Assembly (NCBI GenBank): GCA_911728435.2
Contig: OU452198.1
Coordinates: forward strand, 38,841,902-38,905,901
Source: Apoderus coryli
Taxonomy: Eukaryota; Arthropoda; Insecta; Coleoptera; Attelabidae
Direction of reading: 5' to 3'
DNA length: 64,000 bases
In this document: piece by piece, positions 23,540 through 35,221 of the stretch
Numbering within the stretch: position 1 is the first letter of the stretch
Layout: the number at the start of each line of letters is the position of its first letter
Program-made: the position numbers and the translations under genes
Notes under the pieces: model-generated
Database searches by the model: none
Told to the model about the DNA's origin: nothing
Seen by the model: the letters and a program-made list of their open reading frames with translations, nothing else

Positions 23540-24270
23540 CTTTTTTTTAAGTTAAACAACAACTTCTCTGCAATAGTTAGATTCGAGAAAACTTTGCAAT
23601 TCGTGACTGTTTTTACGACAACCGTTCAACGTTATCTCAGGATAGTTACACCATGGATTTTACGTTTTCGTTGAAATCCAAAAAGAAATAAATATATATT
23701 GCAATTGTCCAGCAATTTGTCGCTTAAAGGGACGGAAATAAAAAAATAATAATAACAGTTATATCACAAGAGTTAGTTGTATAAAGCTATGTCATTTTCT
23801 CTCCACTTTATATATCAAAATCGTTGCACAAAGGGATTTTACTGAAATAAATTCGACATAATAGAGACAATCCCATTCCAGGGGATAGGACTGTAGAGGT
23901 TGGTCTACATTTTGTGTTGGATTGCTGAAAGTACGAAAATTGAATTGTACGTTTGCGATAAAGAGAATAAAGAGCATCGCGATTTTCGTTTATATGTTTG
24001 TACTCTCTATTTTTACTTATAGGTAGGTATCGCTTTCCACCTAGTGATATGTTTTCCGAATAAATGGATCAGGTAAAAGGCGATGCGTTTGTTTGAAATA
24101 TAAGGTCATTCAAATTGAGCGCATTTTTTAAAAAATAAATAAAACTCACAATTTACATTGATTTTCAAAAACCGTTTATCCGTTATGACATCTAGGCAGT
24201 GGCGGCGGGTGTTTATGAGCTGCAGAGCTGGACCTCCTTATACAATATTTCAACTATTTGGGAAGTAGGT
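23540..24270. other. Unassigned stretch
   Basis: A 61-codon minus-strand frame (23977-23792) begins with a short hydrophobic run but has no recognisable domain. Nothing else seen. Confidence 0.4.
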
Positions 24271-24274
24271 AGTT

Positions 24275-24451
24275 ATTTCACTGTGGAGTTCGTATGTAAA
24301 AGGACGAAATAAAATTACAACACTTTATGTAAAAGTCAGCAACGTTTCGAGGTTTAATCTCCTCTTTTTCAAGCTACAAAATCAAACGTTGCTGACTTAC
24401 ATAAAGTGTAACTTTATTTCGTCCTTTTACCCACGAACTTTACAGTGAAAT
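24275..24451. repeat. Foldback with ~70-bp arms
   Basis: Arms 24275-24347 and 24384-24451 are inverted copies: GGACGAAATAAAATTAC, CACTTTATGTAAAAGTCAGC and AACGTTT on the left appear inverted on the right. The loop, read on the minus strand, has GAGG...CCTC followed by GAAACGTTGCTGAC, the look of a Penelope-type terminus, but the hammerhead core is not intact. Confidence 0.75.
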
Positions 24452-24607
24452 ATATATCTACAGGACACGAAATATTTTAAAAAAAGTATGTACTTAGTTA
24501 TCTTATAATTAAAAAAAAACAAACAAAAATTATTTTCATTTTGTTAAGTATATTATTTCGCTATAATTTGTATCCATGTCGTTTGTCAGCTCCCCGTCGT
24601 AGTTATA

Positions 24608-25558
24608 CAGGGTGGTCCAGGTTAAACGTCATTAACTTTGACAGGTGATAGAACAAGAAAAAAGTAGACTTTTATTAGAAAATTTTGTTAAGAAATGATT
24701 CCTAACTAAACTGATAGTTTAACAAATAAAAATAATGAAAGATCCATTAAAATTACCAAATTGCAGAGCTTTCATAAAAGTTGTTAAAAGAGGTAGATCT
24801 AGATACCCATGAAACAAAATTGGGAAGTTTCCATGCATGGAGGTAAATAAATAAACGCGAATATGCTGCTAAATACCCTGACTACGATTCCATACCACAC
24901 GTTTACACTCCATCTACTTTGATGGTCAACCTCCGGCATCCAATGAGGATTTGTTTGTGACCAATAATGCGTATTGTGTAAATTAACACTACCACAACTA
25001 GAAAAAATGGCTCAGTCCATAAAATCTGTGAGAGAAATTGCGGCTTTTCCGTGCACATATCTCTCAGTCAATAACAAAAGTCTATAGGCGCTTCTTGTCA
25101 ATATCGGCATCTGCAAGTGCCTGATGTAAAACCATACTGTAAGGATGCAGTTTAAAAGATTTTAAAATCCAATATGCTGAAGTGCGATTTATTCCTAAGT
25201 CTGAAGAAATGTCACTGACGATTATATGAGGATTTGCTTCCACATACGCAAGAACGCTTATAATATTATCTTCACTGCTAAATGGACGTCTTCTGAGCGG
25301 GACTGGATCAACTCTTACACTTCCCGTTTCTCGTAAACGGACTGCTAACCGATGGAACACTTTTCTGCTATGGTGTCTTCGGTCAGGGTATTTAGCAGCA
25401 TATTCGCGTTTATTTATTTGTCTCCATGCATGGAAACTTCCCAATTTTGTTTCATGGGTATCTAGATCTATCTCTTTTAACAAATTTTATGAAAGCTCTG
25501 CATTTTGGTAATTTTAATGCATCTTTCATTATTTTTATTTGTTAAACTATCAGTTTAA
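24608..25558 (-). pseudogene. DUF4817-type mariner element, N-terminal transposase and inverted 5' duplication
   Basis: The minus-strand frame 25483-25082 encodes KREYAAKYPDRRHHSRKVFH, RLRETGSVRVDPVPLRRRPF, then an HTH with VSDISSDLGINRTSAYWIL and LHPYSMVLHQAL, matching the N-terminal half of this transposase class; it stops before the DDE domain. The stretch 24711-24885 is an inverted copy of 25383-25558, about 175 bp that includes the start of the coding region. At 24611 a CAGGGTGGTCCAGG terminus abuts TA. The structure implies a rearranged non-autonomous derivative. Confidence 0.7.
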
Positions 25559-25559
25559 T

Positions 25560-26650
25560 AAAGTTTAAACCTATTTCTTTATTTCCCATGGCATTCTTGA
25601 TCACGGAAAATTAAAGATACATGATTTTTCAACGAATTTTGGTGAACAACATTCTTTTGGTCCTAACTCTCAAACGAATAAAGATTTTGATGTGCAGTTT
25701 TGGACTTTTTTGTTGCAAATTCAATTTACTTTTCATTTTTGATAAAATATTTGTATCATGCCATTTAAATTTTTAAAGAAAAATAAAAAAAACCTTAGGC
25801 GATGCAAATATCGCCATCTAGCGGAGCCCCGAAAAACAATTATGATTTGAAATCTTTTTTTTCTTCATCAGCAAGGCTTGAGTTCTTAAACAAAAATTAA
25901 GCCAAACCAAAGTTATACACATTATCATAGGTAAAATTTCCTCCTTCCCTGCTGCCTTTATTTCAAGCCTTATAAAAAGTGATACACCAAAAAGATGCCG
26001 AATCTCAGTAGCATTACTGTGGTAGTATTGTTTTTCTGACATATATTGCGAAATTTTCAATAGAAATGCATTTTTCGCATTACTGTATCTATTACGCCCC
26101 CTAGCGGTATAGTTAGGAACTAAAAAACTATTTCCAGCGATTTCCCATTGTCGATTTCCCTAAAAGAATTTTTTTTCCATTGTCCTACGACTATTATTTC
26201 CTGAGGTATGCTACCTGTCCACCCTTAATGGAATACCCGGTATATATTATTCTATAGTCCTCCCTCCCTCGTGAAATAGATGCTACGTAAACTTCACGTT
26301 GCAGTACTGCTGGTATACGTCACAATACAGATGGTCGACCTTGAGCCGACCAATGGCAACTGAGAATTATTTTCAAGCTCTAATCTAATGTAGTTTTATA
26401 GCGTCATGACGTATACATACTGCAGAATGAACAGATTGTCGCATTTGTTTGCAGGCATAGCTTTTGCTTTATATTTTAAGGGTTTTAGTTTTGTTAGTAA
26501 TTGAAAAATGAATTTAATTTCAAATTTCAAAAACTGGAAATTAAGCAAAATGCACGTCGTACGTTTGACTTATATTGAAGTTTCTTTCACAAGCCGGGGA
26601 AAAAGTTATGTAAGAAAATTTAATAAAATCATTTAGGATAAATACGGTTA
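25560..26650. other. Unassigned stretch
   Basis: Two ATCGCCATCTAGCGG-like motifs (25812 and, as CGCCCCCTAGCGG, 26095) and an 80-codon minus-strand frame without a domain. I cannot assign an element. Confidence 0.4.
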
Positions 26651-26654
26651 GATC

Positions 26655-27120
26655 TGAAAAGGCCAAACTACATGGGAATTCCAACCAGCATCGAAGGAGT
26701 CCCCAGCATGAAGACATGCTTTCGTTTATGAAATGCAACTACGGATTTGTGTCTAAATCTCTGACTGTATTAGAGGCATGTAATTTACCATTAACAGAAA
26801 GCACGCAATTAGAGACTCTCAGTCAGCTTTCAGAAATGTCCAGGATAAAATTGGGGAAGAAATATTGGAAAATTTTAAAAAAGTTTTGGCAAAAAATATC
26901 GGTTACCAATTGATGTCTAAAGTAGCAACCATTTTAATGGGAAATTTTGATGAATCTGATTTAGATCTAATTCCAAAAATCGTAAGCAGTTAAACTACCC
27001 CCATTACGTCAGTTGACGTAGAAAGAAGTTTTCTTATACCTATATATATGAGTTCAAGTTAACAATTTTTGCTGCAAAATTTTGGGAAATATTTAATTGT
27101 ATATTGTTTTTTAATTTCTA
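26655..27120 (+). pseudogene. hAT transposase, C-terminal dimerisation region
   Basis: The plus strand reads MLSFMKCNYGFVSKSLTVLE, LPLTESTQLETL, then across a frame shift GYQLMSKVATILMGN, ITSVDVERSF and a final FLLQNFGKYLIVYC. The TSVDVERSF block followed by a short helical segment is the hallmark of hAT-family dimerisation domains. The catalytic core and BED finger are absent. The frame is broken by a stop at 26911 and by further stops. Confidence 0.68.
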
Positions 27121-28430
27121 ATTATTTACATCCAAAAGTGTAATATAATGTGAATTAAAGATGTTTATTAAATAAATATAATAATAATATTAATGCATTA
27201 AAAAACATGCAACCGTCATTACGCTTAGATCTTCCATAAATAAACCAATAAGAATGAAACCGCATAATTATTTTCAAATAACTATGTCAAAACATTTCTC
27301 TAAATCATGGCAATTCAAATAATAAAGGAACTCAAGTTAAATAAACTGTTTAAAATAACCAAAACGTTTTCGTTAAACAACAATTGCCTGAAATAAAGTC
27401 ACTATATTCCAGGTTACATAACCAACAACATTACAAGCGTAATTAAATCACTTGCACTCAAAGCACAGCAAAACCGTCTATTGTGAATTTGACAACAATC
27501 GTGCTTTGCCTTTACAAAAGCTTCTATTCAATACAGGGTGCTATAATTACTTTAGAAAAAAGAAGAATAGGTGAATACGATTAAATGCGTTTAGCGCAAA
27601 TAACTTTCCGTGCCATCATAGATTATGAGTTAATTAAATTCTAAATAAACAGGAAGATTTGCAAGAGTAACGATAGTCACTTTAATAAACTAACGTGTGT
27701 TTTTCCTTGTAAAATCCACTATAGTACAATGAACATTCACACTATTAATGAAATGTTTGGTGATAACCAAGACTGCTTGCTTTCGAAGGGTAAATACACG
27801 TGATGACGTCATTATTTAGCACGTTGTCCTAGTTTTATAGACGATATTAATTGGTTCTATTATTGTACCTTCTGTTGTCGAGGCGTAGTTCAAATCTAAT
27901 AGTAAAAATTTGTTTCCACAAAAATGTAACATTCAATTTACTGTTTATGAAACCTATTTTGAACCATTTCAGTCAAAAAATACTCCCCATTTATGACTTC
28001 CACAAAAATACTTCCAGTAAACATGAAAGTTTTTACGAGGAAAACTTCAACACTCTCCAAAACTTGTGCGAAACTGTAAAAAAGCTTACCACATACAGGT
28101 CAAGAGCTTAAAATATTAACAGCTCTCAGTTTTTAGGTGAAATATAAGTTTTTATCTGTAACGAAATGGATTTGAGTGGCTTAAAGAGATTTGGTCAAGT
28201 GAAGCGAAGTGCTGTTTCATTAAAAACTTAAATTTGGGTAAAGTTTGGATTTCGGCTCTCCGTAATACATTACACAGTTAATTTTATTTTTTAAAGTGAA
28301 TTTCTTCGTTACTCCTGCGCTGAATCCATTAGTTATTGTTTATTTGAATTTTTAATCGAAAAAAGATGTATGCGAATAATGAATGCAAATTTTATTTTCT
28401 TATTTTCGCCAATGCTGATTTAACTTTTTT
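27121..28430. other. AT-rich stretch, no gene recognised
   Basis: A CAGGGTGCTATAATT mariner-like terminus near 27535 and an 86-codon plus-strand frame (27851-28111) of unknown meaning. No domain visible. Confidence 0.4.
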
Positions 28431-28431
28431 T

Positions 28432-28505
28432 GAAGCCGCAGGCCAGTGCTGCAAATCATACGAGTAGGAAGTGATCATTCCATGCGAGATTTACACTATA
28501 CTTTT
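28432..28505. repeat. Half copy of the palindromic repeat
   Basis: Shares AAGCCGCAGGC, AGTGCTGCAAATCATACGAG and ACACTATACTTTTTCTA with 3636-3775. Only the right half is preserved. Confidence 0.7.
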
Positions 28506-29560
28506 TCTAGGACTGCAACTATTACATAAATCGGGATTAGTAATATTTTTCTTTTTAGGATGTCAAACTGACGTTCCAAAAATAACAACAAGTATTTCGT
28601 GCCAACTTTGTAGTTGAATCACCAAGGCGATTGAAGTAGAATAGTATACAGGGTTATTCACGCCATATACGACACGGAATATTGTCGCAAAACTATTTAG
28701 TTGCCTTAAAGTTTTATCCATGGGTTCGATAAAAATGATTTATGGCTACATTTTAAAAATATTGTGAATCTCTCACCTAAACCTAAACAGTTTTTTAAAT
28801 ATTTTAATTTTTGTAAAAATATAAACATAATTTCAATGAAAAAATTCACACCTATTCGTTTGTTCTTTTAAAGTCAGTGTGGGCTGATAAATATACCCAC
28901 TCATCACTTGTTACGCCAAATATAAAAAAACCCCATACTAAATACTGGGTGTCCAATAATATAAGTTATATGAACGTAAAGTTTAATTCTAAATAACCTG
29001 TTTATTTCAAACGGAACACCCAGTATATGAGGTCAAAATTACATGCAAAAAGTAATTATTTGTCAAATATTATAATACTTTCCTATGGATAACTCTTGAC
29101 GTTTTCGTGGAAAATGCACATATTCATAATATTAGGCGAATTTTTAATTGAATCTCTTAGTTTCATGTAGACCACCCTGTATTTGATGATGCAAAAATTA
29201 AAGTTAAAGTAAAGTTTTCTTATGGATATGTATATCTTTAATTTCGCATGGAAGAGGCACACATATTGGTAATAATAGGAAGAATTTTCAAAATTATAAT
29301 ACGTATTTATCAAGTCAGCCATGGGAATTTGAGAAAACAGAATAAACTTTTTTTTAATTTGATATTTACTGTCAAATAGTCTGTTGAAAATTCATACCTA
29401 AGAGTTGGGAAAATATTACAAGTCAGAAAATTCTCCAAGTGAAATTTGAAGTTTAAAAACCTTTCAGTAATCAAATATCTGTCAATTTCATTCTGTGATT
29501 TGATTTAAAAATTGCGAACACTCCACCGGAGTCAGTAGATGTCGCCACATACATCTTGTT
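28506..29560. other. Mariner termini and a very small MITE, no gene
   Basis: A TACAGGGTTATTCACGCC terminus lies near 28649. At 28943-29025 an 83-bp segment has TACTGGGTGTCC at one end and its near-complement GGAACACCCAGTA at the other, consistent with a minimal mariner-type MITE. A further CCACCCTGTA terminus is at 29172. No coding region. Confidence 0.45.
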
Positions 29561-29565
29561 ATCAC

Positions 29566-29834
29566 TGTTAGTTAATGTGTGCATATCGCATAATAAAACG
29601 AAGAATACTTTAATTAATAAAAATATTTATGTCATAAAAATTATATATAAAAAGAGAAAAAATCATTATATTAAAGTTTATTAGCAGAGTGCTTATTTGC
29701 AGTAAAGTTAAGTTACTGATGTTGACTGTTTAGAATATTTATTGACAACTTGTATTAGCATACAACATATTAAATATAATGTCACATAATACAATATACA
29801 GTGTGTATTACAATATACAGTATGTATTCTAACA
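29566..29834 (-). mobile_element. 3' LTR of a copia-type retrotransposon
   Basis: The 269-bp segment begins TGTTAG and ends CTAACA (plus-strand view), as LTR ends do. On the minus strand it follows the pol stop codon and a purine-rich AAAGTGGGGG tract, the expected 3' priming site. An AATAAA polyadenylation-like signal occurs inside in element orientation. The matching 5' LTR is not in the window, because the upstream part of the element is lost. Confidence 0.75.
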
Positions 29835-29842
29835 CCCCCACT

Positions 29843-30606
29843 TTATGTGATATTACTACACAGTCCTAATTGCTGCACAAATCTTGAAAACTTTTCATTA
29901 CACAAAGGTTTCGTGAGTACGTCAGCTGTCATATCATTAGTACCAGTCGAAACAATTTTGATTTCTTCGTTGTCTTGTTTCTCTCTCAAGAAATGATGTC
30001 TTAGGTCTAAGTGCTTAGTTCTAGGGCGAAACGCTGCATCTTTACTGAGATCAACAGCTCCTTTATTATCACAAAATATTTGGACTGGATCATTCGTTCG
30101 TAGACCTATCTCTTGCAATATATTTCGGAGGAATATAGCCTCTTGTGTAGAAAAACTTAATGCCATATATTCCGCTTCAGTTGTGGATAGAGCAACAGTT
30201 GCTTGTTTTTTTTTTTGATTTGGATCAAACGGAGTCTGTACAGGTTTGCAGTCATGCATCCCAAATCTTTGTAATAATTCATTTATATATTTTTCTTGAT
30301 CAACCGTAATTGTTCCTTCAGCTCTATTTCTGGTAATTCTCATTCCCAAACAATAATGAGCTTCTCACCTTGATTATTTGAGAAAATGAGTAAGTCATCT
30401 ACATATACTGCGATGACGACGAGACTCTCTCCATTCTGTTTAAAATAAATACACGGATCAAGTTTGGATTGTTTGAACTTGAATTGTTTAATTGCAGAGT
30501 CCAACTCTTTATTCCAAACACGGCTCGCTTGCTTTAACCCATACAATCCCTTTAATAATCGACAGTATGTTTGATCAGGTAACTGCATATAAATTTCTTC
30601 TGATAT
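29843..30606 (-). pseudogene. Copia pol, RT and RNase H with internal deletions
   Basis: Upstream part: EEIYMQLPDQTYCRLLKGLY, GLKQASRVWNKEL, then VIAVYVDDLLIFSNNQ with the catalytic YVDD. Downstream part in another frame: GMRITRNRAEGTI, KYINELLQRFGM, a sudden change from TPFDPNQ to KKQATVALSTTEAEY, then DNKGAVDLSKD, RTKHLDLRHHFLRE and DVLTKPL. A stretch after YVDD and about 80-90 residues between PFD and KKQ, normally the connection and start of RNase H, are deleted. At about 30606 the sequence joins a LINE in opposite orientation. Confidence 0.88.
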
Positions 30607-30607
30607 T

Positions 30608-31145
30608 TTTGGATTTAGATGTCTATTGGGATGTATTAGATTCCACGTTAAGCGATTGGGTGCTCGACATCTCGTGACGTTCACTGTGGGCCCAGCCAGG
30701 ACTAATATTTTGTTACAAAGTCCTGTTTACCTTATGTGTGACATTTTCAATCGGTGTTGTCGTGATTTTGATATTCATGGCTCAACTTTGTCAGCCTATT
30801 ACTGATACTTTATTTAATGGATAGTGATTATTATTTAATATTGAACTGATATTGATTGCATTTATTTTTGTAGTATTTAATGTCCATAGTTAGACTGTCG
30901 TGTTTATTTATTTTAAGAATTGAAAGTAGACTTGGAGAGAGTTAGTTAATTTTTGATTATTTTCGACATTCCGAAATATTTAATCAGTTTTTTTATTGTT
31001 TTGTTTTGTAACGTATTTATTTGTTTTTTTTTTGTTTTTTCCTCTTGATTTGATATGTATCGCATTTCAATTAATTCGAAAATGTATTATTTATTGATTT
31101 TCCTGTAAGTGGGTTTAACCTGTTGGGAATAAATACTTATTATTA
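30608..31145 (+). mobile_element. 3' end of a Jockey-like LINE
   Basis: Plus-strand reading gives LLGCIRFHVKRLGARHLVTF, then ARTNILLQSPVYLMCDIFNR, a typical C-terminus of Jockey-group RT proteins, followed by about 330 bases of 3' UTR and an ending GGGAATAAATACTTATTATT. The LINE at 31785-32975 has the equivalent ERARTNVLLRSPLYVMTV and a similar tail. 5' truncated, joined to copia. Confidence 0.68.
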
Positions 31146-31149
31146 TTAT

Positions 31150-31780
31150 AACAAGAAAGGAAAGGAAAATATTAAGAAAGTATAATACACAACCCAAAAC
31201 GCGAGCAGGACACCCCGGAACAATAATATTTATACCTATATCATCAATACACGATTCTTAGAATCCGTATGTTCTTTCGATAATTTACTTGTTTTTATAT
31301 AAATCCCGAAAAAATCCTGATACTTACTAATTCCGATTTTCTCAGTTATATTCCAGCAATGACTGGGTATACCTACGTTTGAAATACGTGTTTAAGTATA
31401 CACTAAGAGGAAAAATGTTCAAATTTACCGTTAACAACTTCTTATATTCAAACAAGAATTGTCTGTTATTTCTCTTTTACTGCACTCATACTCGGTACTT
31501 GCTACAGCACTTACATAAAGTGTTTGTTGTCTGTTGAATAGAGTTCGCAATGAACCATCGAGCTGAAATTAGTTGGATTATCATAATTTTTATTTACGAA
31601 AATAATAAAAATTAAATGAACATTTTTTAATAATTAACAAATAGATTCGTATCCATTATGATTGAAACTACGATGAAGCGTACTGTGTGGCAAACGAATC
31701 TGTAACAGGGAAATGAATGCGGATAAAAAAATCCGATATTGCCCAACTCAACTACAAGGAAAAAAACACTACTTCTAGAC
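31150..31780. other. Unassigned stretch
   Basis: No gene or repeat boundary recognised. Confidence 0.45.
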
Positions 31781-31784
31781 AAGA

Positions 31785-32975
31785 AGTAGTATTAATTGAT
31801 CACGGTGTGTTGGTTAACAAGTTAAATCAATTTGGGTTCTCGAATGCCTTGCTTAGACTAATTACTTGAGTGGCCGCAGTCAATTTGTTTATTATAGCGG
31901 ACATACATCCAAAGACTATACAATGACATCAGGGGTTCCGCAGAGCTTCAATTTAGGTCCCCTGCTTTTTCTTTTATTTATCAATGACCTAGTCGAAACT
32001 ATTCAGGCAGGAAAGCTTTTGTTTGCTGATGATCTTAAAATTTGTAAACCTATTACAACTATGTTGGATTGCTTGGAGTTGCAGAGCGATCTTAATAACT
32101 TGTGCGACTGGTGTGACATAAACAAACTATCGCTAAATATAGCAAAGTGTAAATGCGTCACTTACTCTCGGAAGAAGAAATGAATTGTTAATTTATATAC
32201 ACTGAACGGCATTTGTTTGTCCCGATCAGACTTGGTTACTGACCGCGGTGTGATGTTCGATTCGAGACTCACATTTAATGAGCACATTAAAACCAGAATT
32301 CAGGAAGCAAGTCGTATGTATGGCTTCTTAAAGCGAAGTTGTAAGGGATTTGTGAGTGTCGATGCTCTTATTGCCCTTTATTTTGCCTATGTTCGCTCTA
32401 AATTAGAGTATGGATCTATCATTTGGTCCCCATTTTATTCATATCATAAGCAGTCATTAGAAAAAATACAACGTAGATTTTTGAAATATTTGGTCTGGAA
32501 GCAGGATGGCGCTTATCCAACTCAAGGATACGATCAGGGACTTCTTTTAGATCGATTTTCAATGCAGAGTCTTGAACTTCGTCGTGTTTTGTCATCTTTA
32601 ATGTTTTTGTATAATATTCTCCATAACAAGGTGGATTGTTCTTATATTCTTTCAAAACTAAACTTTAATATTCCACTAGACACGATTGTTTGTTTAGATG
32701 TGAGCGTGCTAGGACTAATGTTCTCTTGAGATCCCCACTCTATGTAATGACTGTTAAATTTAATGAATTAATTCACTGTTTTGATATATTTTTTGATAGT
32801 ACTACTTAGTAAATTAGAACGTGTTGTTCATGCTGTTTTGGAATTTTGATGTTCTGTTTTTTTTTTTAAATTAAATCTAGAATTTAAGATATGAATGTAA
32901 TAAAGTTTTTGTATCTAGGAATTGTCCTGGAAAGGGATTTTGTAAATCTGTTGGGCAATAAAGCTATTATTATTA
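31785..32975 (+). pseudogene. Jockey-like LINE, RT palm to 3' end
   Basis: The frame reads DHGVLVNKLNQFGFSNALL, a stop, then SGVPQSFNLGPLLFLLFINDL, LLFADDLKICKPI (catalytic FADD), an in-frame TGA at 32181, and continues in the same frame with RSDLVTDRGVMFDSRLTF, FAYVRSKLEYGSIIWSPF and SLELRRVLSSLMFLYNIL. After a frame shift near 32690 it ends ERARTNVLLRSPLYVMTV and stops near 32810. The 3' UTR ends GGGCAATAAAGCTATTATTA. Endonuclease and RT fingers are missing. Only two or three lesions, so a fairly young truncated copy. Confidence 0.85.
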
Positions 32976-32999
32976 TTAATTTGAAAATCGATTTTTTAT

Positions 33000-34353
33000 A
33001 AATACAAATAATAATAATGACAAAAGCTCAGCATTTTTAAGTGGTTATTAGTTTTATTTTTATTTAATAACTACAATTTTCACCCCTGAATATTAGAATA
33101 GGCAAAAGAAATTATGATCTTCTGTAAAATCAGCAATACCACGCGAAAAGGGTGTTTAAATGCAGCCTGAACGATCCTAATTGGCGCGTAGACCCTCGCA
33201 CGTTTGGTCGCCATGCGGGTGTTCAAGTCGCAATTGGTGGAAACTGAGTACGTCCCCGCAATTATTATATCAACTAATTATTGTATATTTAGTGTTCTGT
33301 TATTTTAGTGTTTTGTGATTTTGAACAATTTGCTGTTTTGCTACTTGGTTGCATGCGGGAAGTTCTGCTCCTGCAATTTTTTTTCTAATTTTTGAATAAA
33401 GTAGTTAGTTTGTTAGGTTAGTTTATTGGAAATAATAAAAATAATACAATTATAATAATAATCATTATTAAGTTTTGTTGTGAGACAACCGTTTTTTTTT
33501 TTCATGAAACTAATAACATCTCGATATGCTATGATATGTACCTATATATGTGTATTGAATAATATGGTATAGTGAGCTCCGTAATAAATCTTTTGTTTTG
33601 TCCCTCCAGTCTTATTAAACTTAATGGCAACATAACTTTTTCACAGGCCATCATTTTCCACGACCTACCATGATTCATAAATAATATAAAATCGTGCTTG
33701 TTTAAAACAACTGCTATAGCAACAGTACCTACTGATTTTTCAGAAATATCTAACACTGACAATAGTGGGTATTCACGTGTTTTACTTATGTCTTTCCTAT
33801 GTTTTCAGCAAGTCTATAAACATAGATCGTTTGATTTTAAATAGTTATTTTAATACCTATTTTATGCTTTCTAGCTTTTTACATGTTTTGCTTCTGTGGT
33901 AATGTGAATGGTATGGCTAATAGACCCAAATTAGGAATTTTTATGAAAATTACCCGGAAATTGTTAGTGTTGTAATAAAAATAACAGATCAGAGACCCAT
34001 TAACAGGAAAAAAATACAACATTGAAAAATATAAGCAAAATTAAAATATATGCATAAAATACACACAATGATAGGTACATTCACAAAACATAAAGGGTAT
34101 GTTTTGTGGGTACATTAATTGAACAAACCCCAAACTCGTATGCATGGAGACAACTGATAACTTCAACAAGAGAAGCACTGTATAGTATATCTAATGTTAC
34201 CTGAAAATGAGGCTTCTATAAGGTACTGATCAAAACGAGGGCATTTCATATGTCAATAGCATGTTGTTATTGAGCGTTGACTTAATGGGCGTACCAGCAT
34301 ATTTGTAAAACACCGAAACACGAATGACCCAACCAGTCAAATATATATAAATA
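33000..34353. other. Unassigned stretch with a SINE fragment
   Basis: Apart from the SINE piece at 33352-33480, I recognise nothing. A 77-codon minus-strand frame (33762-33529) has no domain. Confidence 0.4.
33352..33480 (+). mobile_element. SINE (family 1), partial plus-strand copy
   Basis: GCATGCGGGAAGTTCTGCTC, TTTTTGAATAAAGTAGTTAG, GGTTAGTTTATTGGAAATAA and the AAT-rich stretch occur in the order seen on the minus strand of 7450-7775. Confidence 0.65.
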
Positions 34354-34730
34354 TACAGGGTGTCCCAGACTAATTTATCCATGCTATATCTCCTAAACGC
34401 ATAGAGATATTCGAATGGGACAGAAACTGATCCATTCCATTTCTAATACACTTTATTATGGCTTAGAAAAAACCATCCCCCTTAGTAACAGCCTTTAACT
34501 TTAAAAATTTTAATTGCACCCTGTATGTATGATTCATAAATAATTAATAAAATGGCTTTTAATTGGTCACTAGGTGTGTTAATCCAGGTTGCCATGATTT
34601 GACCTGTCAGATCAACAATTATTATTATACACTAAACTTTTGAAAAAATAGTCCATTCTTAAGTGGAGTTGCAATTGTAGTGCTAAAATGAAAGTCGAAT
34701 CTCCACAAAATAAATTTAATAGAAACTATC

Positions 34731-34775
34731 GGCCATACATGTTTCGGGAATAGACCAGTCCCATCATCAGTGGCA
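34731..34775 (-). ncRNA. Minimal hammerhead ribozyme, left arm
   Basis: Minus strand, in order: stem I GCCA preceded by T, core CTGATGA, one unpaired T, stem II GGGA/TCCC, GAA, stem III ACATGT (two pairs, two-base loop), A at position 17, then stem I TGGC. All invariant core bases are present. Confidence 0.78.
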
Positions 34776-35047
34776 TGTCAACAATCGAACAAACACAACA
34801 CTATATATTTTTTTTCTATTATTTTCTAATAAAGTTTAAGACAAAAAACAAATAGTTAAATAGTCTTAAACGTTATTAGAAAACAAAAAAAAATATGATA
34901 TACAAAAAGAAAAAAAAAAATAGACCAAAATATGTAACTGTAATTTAATTAAATTTTAATAATTCAAATATTTTCCATAACGTGACTTCGATGGAAATTT
35001 AATGGAACATTGTACGTCTTAGTGTTGTGTTTGTTCGATTGTTGACA

Positions 35048-35092
35048 TGCCACTGATGATGGGACTGGTCTAGTCCTGAAACGTCTATGGCC
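35048..35092 (+). ncRNA. Hammerhead ribozyme with altered stem III, right arm
   Basis: Core CTGATGA (35053-35059), unpaired T, stem II GGGACT/AGTCCT and GAA are intact, and stem I GCCA/TGGC is kept. Stem III reads ACGTCT instead of ACATGT, so only the first pair can form. Probably weaker or dead. Confidence 0.65.
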
Positions 35093-35221
35093 GATAGTTT
35101 CTATTAAATTTATTTTGTGGAGATTCGACTTTCATTTAAGCACTAAAATTATAATAAACGTTTGGAATAAAAGTATTAGACCAAGTAATAATTATACGTG
35201 TTGTAATTATAACATTTATTT

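Larger units (their letters stand above)
34678..35145. mobile_element. Inverted pair of Penelope-type termini
   Basis: Arms 34678-34802 and 35020-35145 are inverted copies of each other. Each contains GTCGAATCTCCACAAAAT, ATCGGCCATA or its counterpart, a hammerhead motif, and AACAAACACAACAC at the inner end. The 217-bp spacer is AT-rich and non-coding. The arms differ in stem III and stem II of the ribozyme and at scattered sites. Inverted terminal repeats of this kind are known for Penelope-like elements; here no reverse transcriptase or endonuclease remains. Confidence 0.72.

Noticed and set aside
24340..24385. Intact hammerhead in the foldback loop (minus strand)
   Set aside because: The 5' core reads CTTGAAAAAGA, which does not match CTGANGA; only the 3' half looks right.
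27851..28111. Host gene exon (86 codons)
   Set aside because: No domain, no convincing splice context, and typical of chance frames in this base composition.
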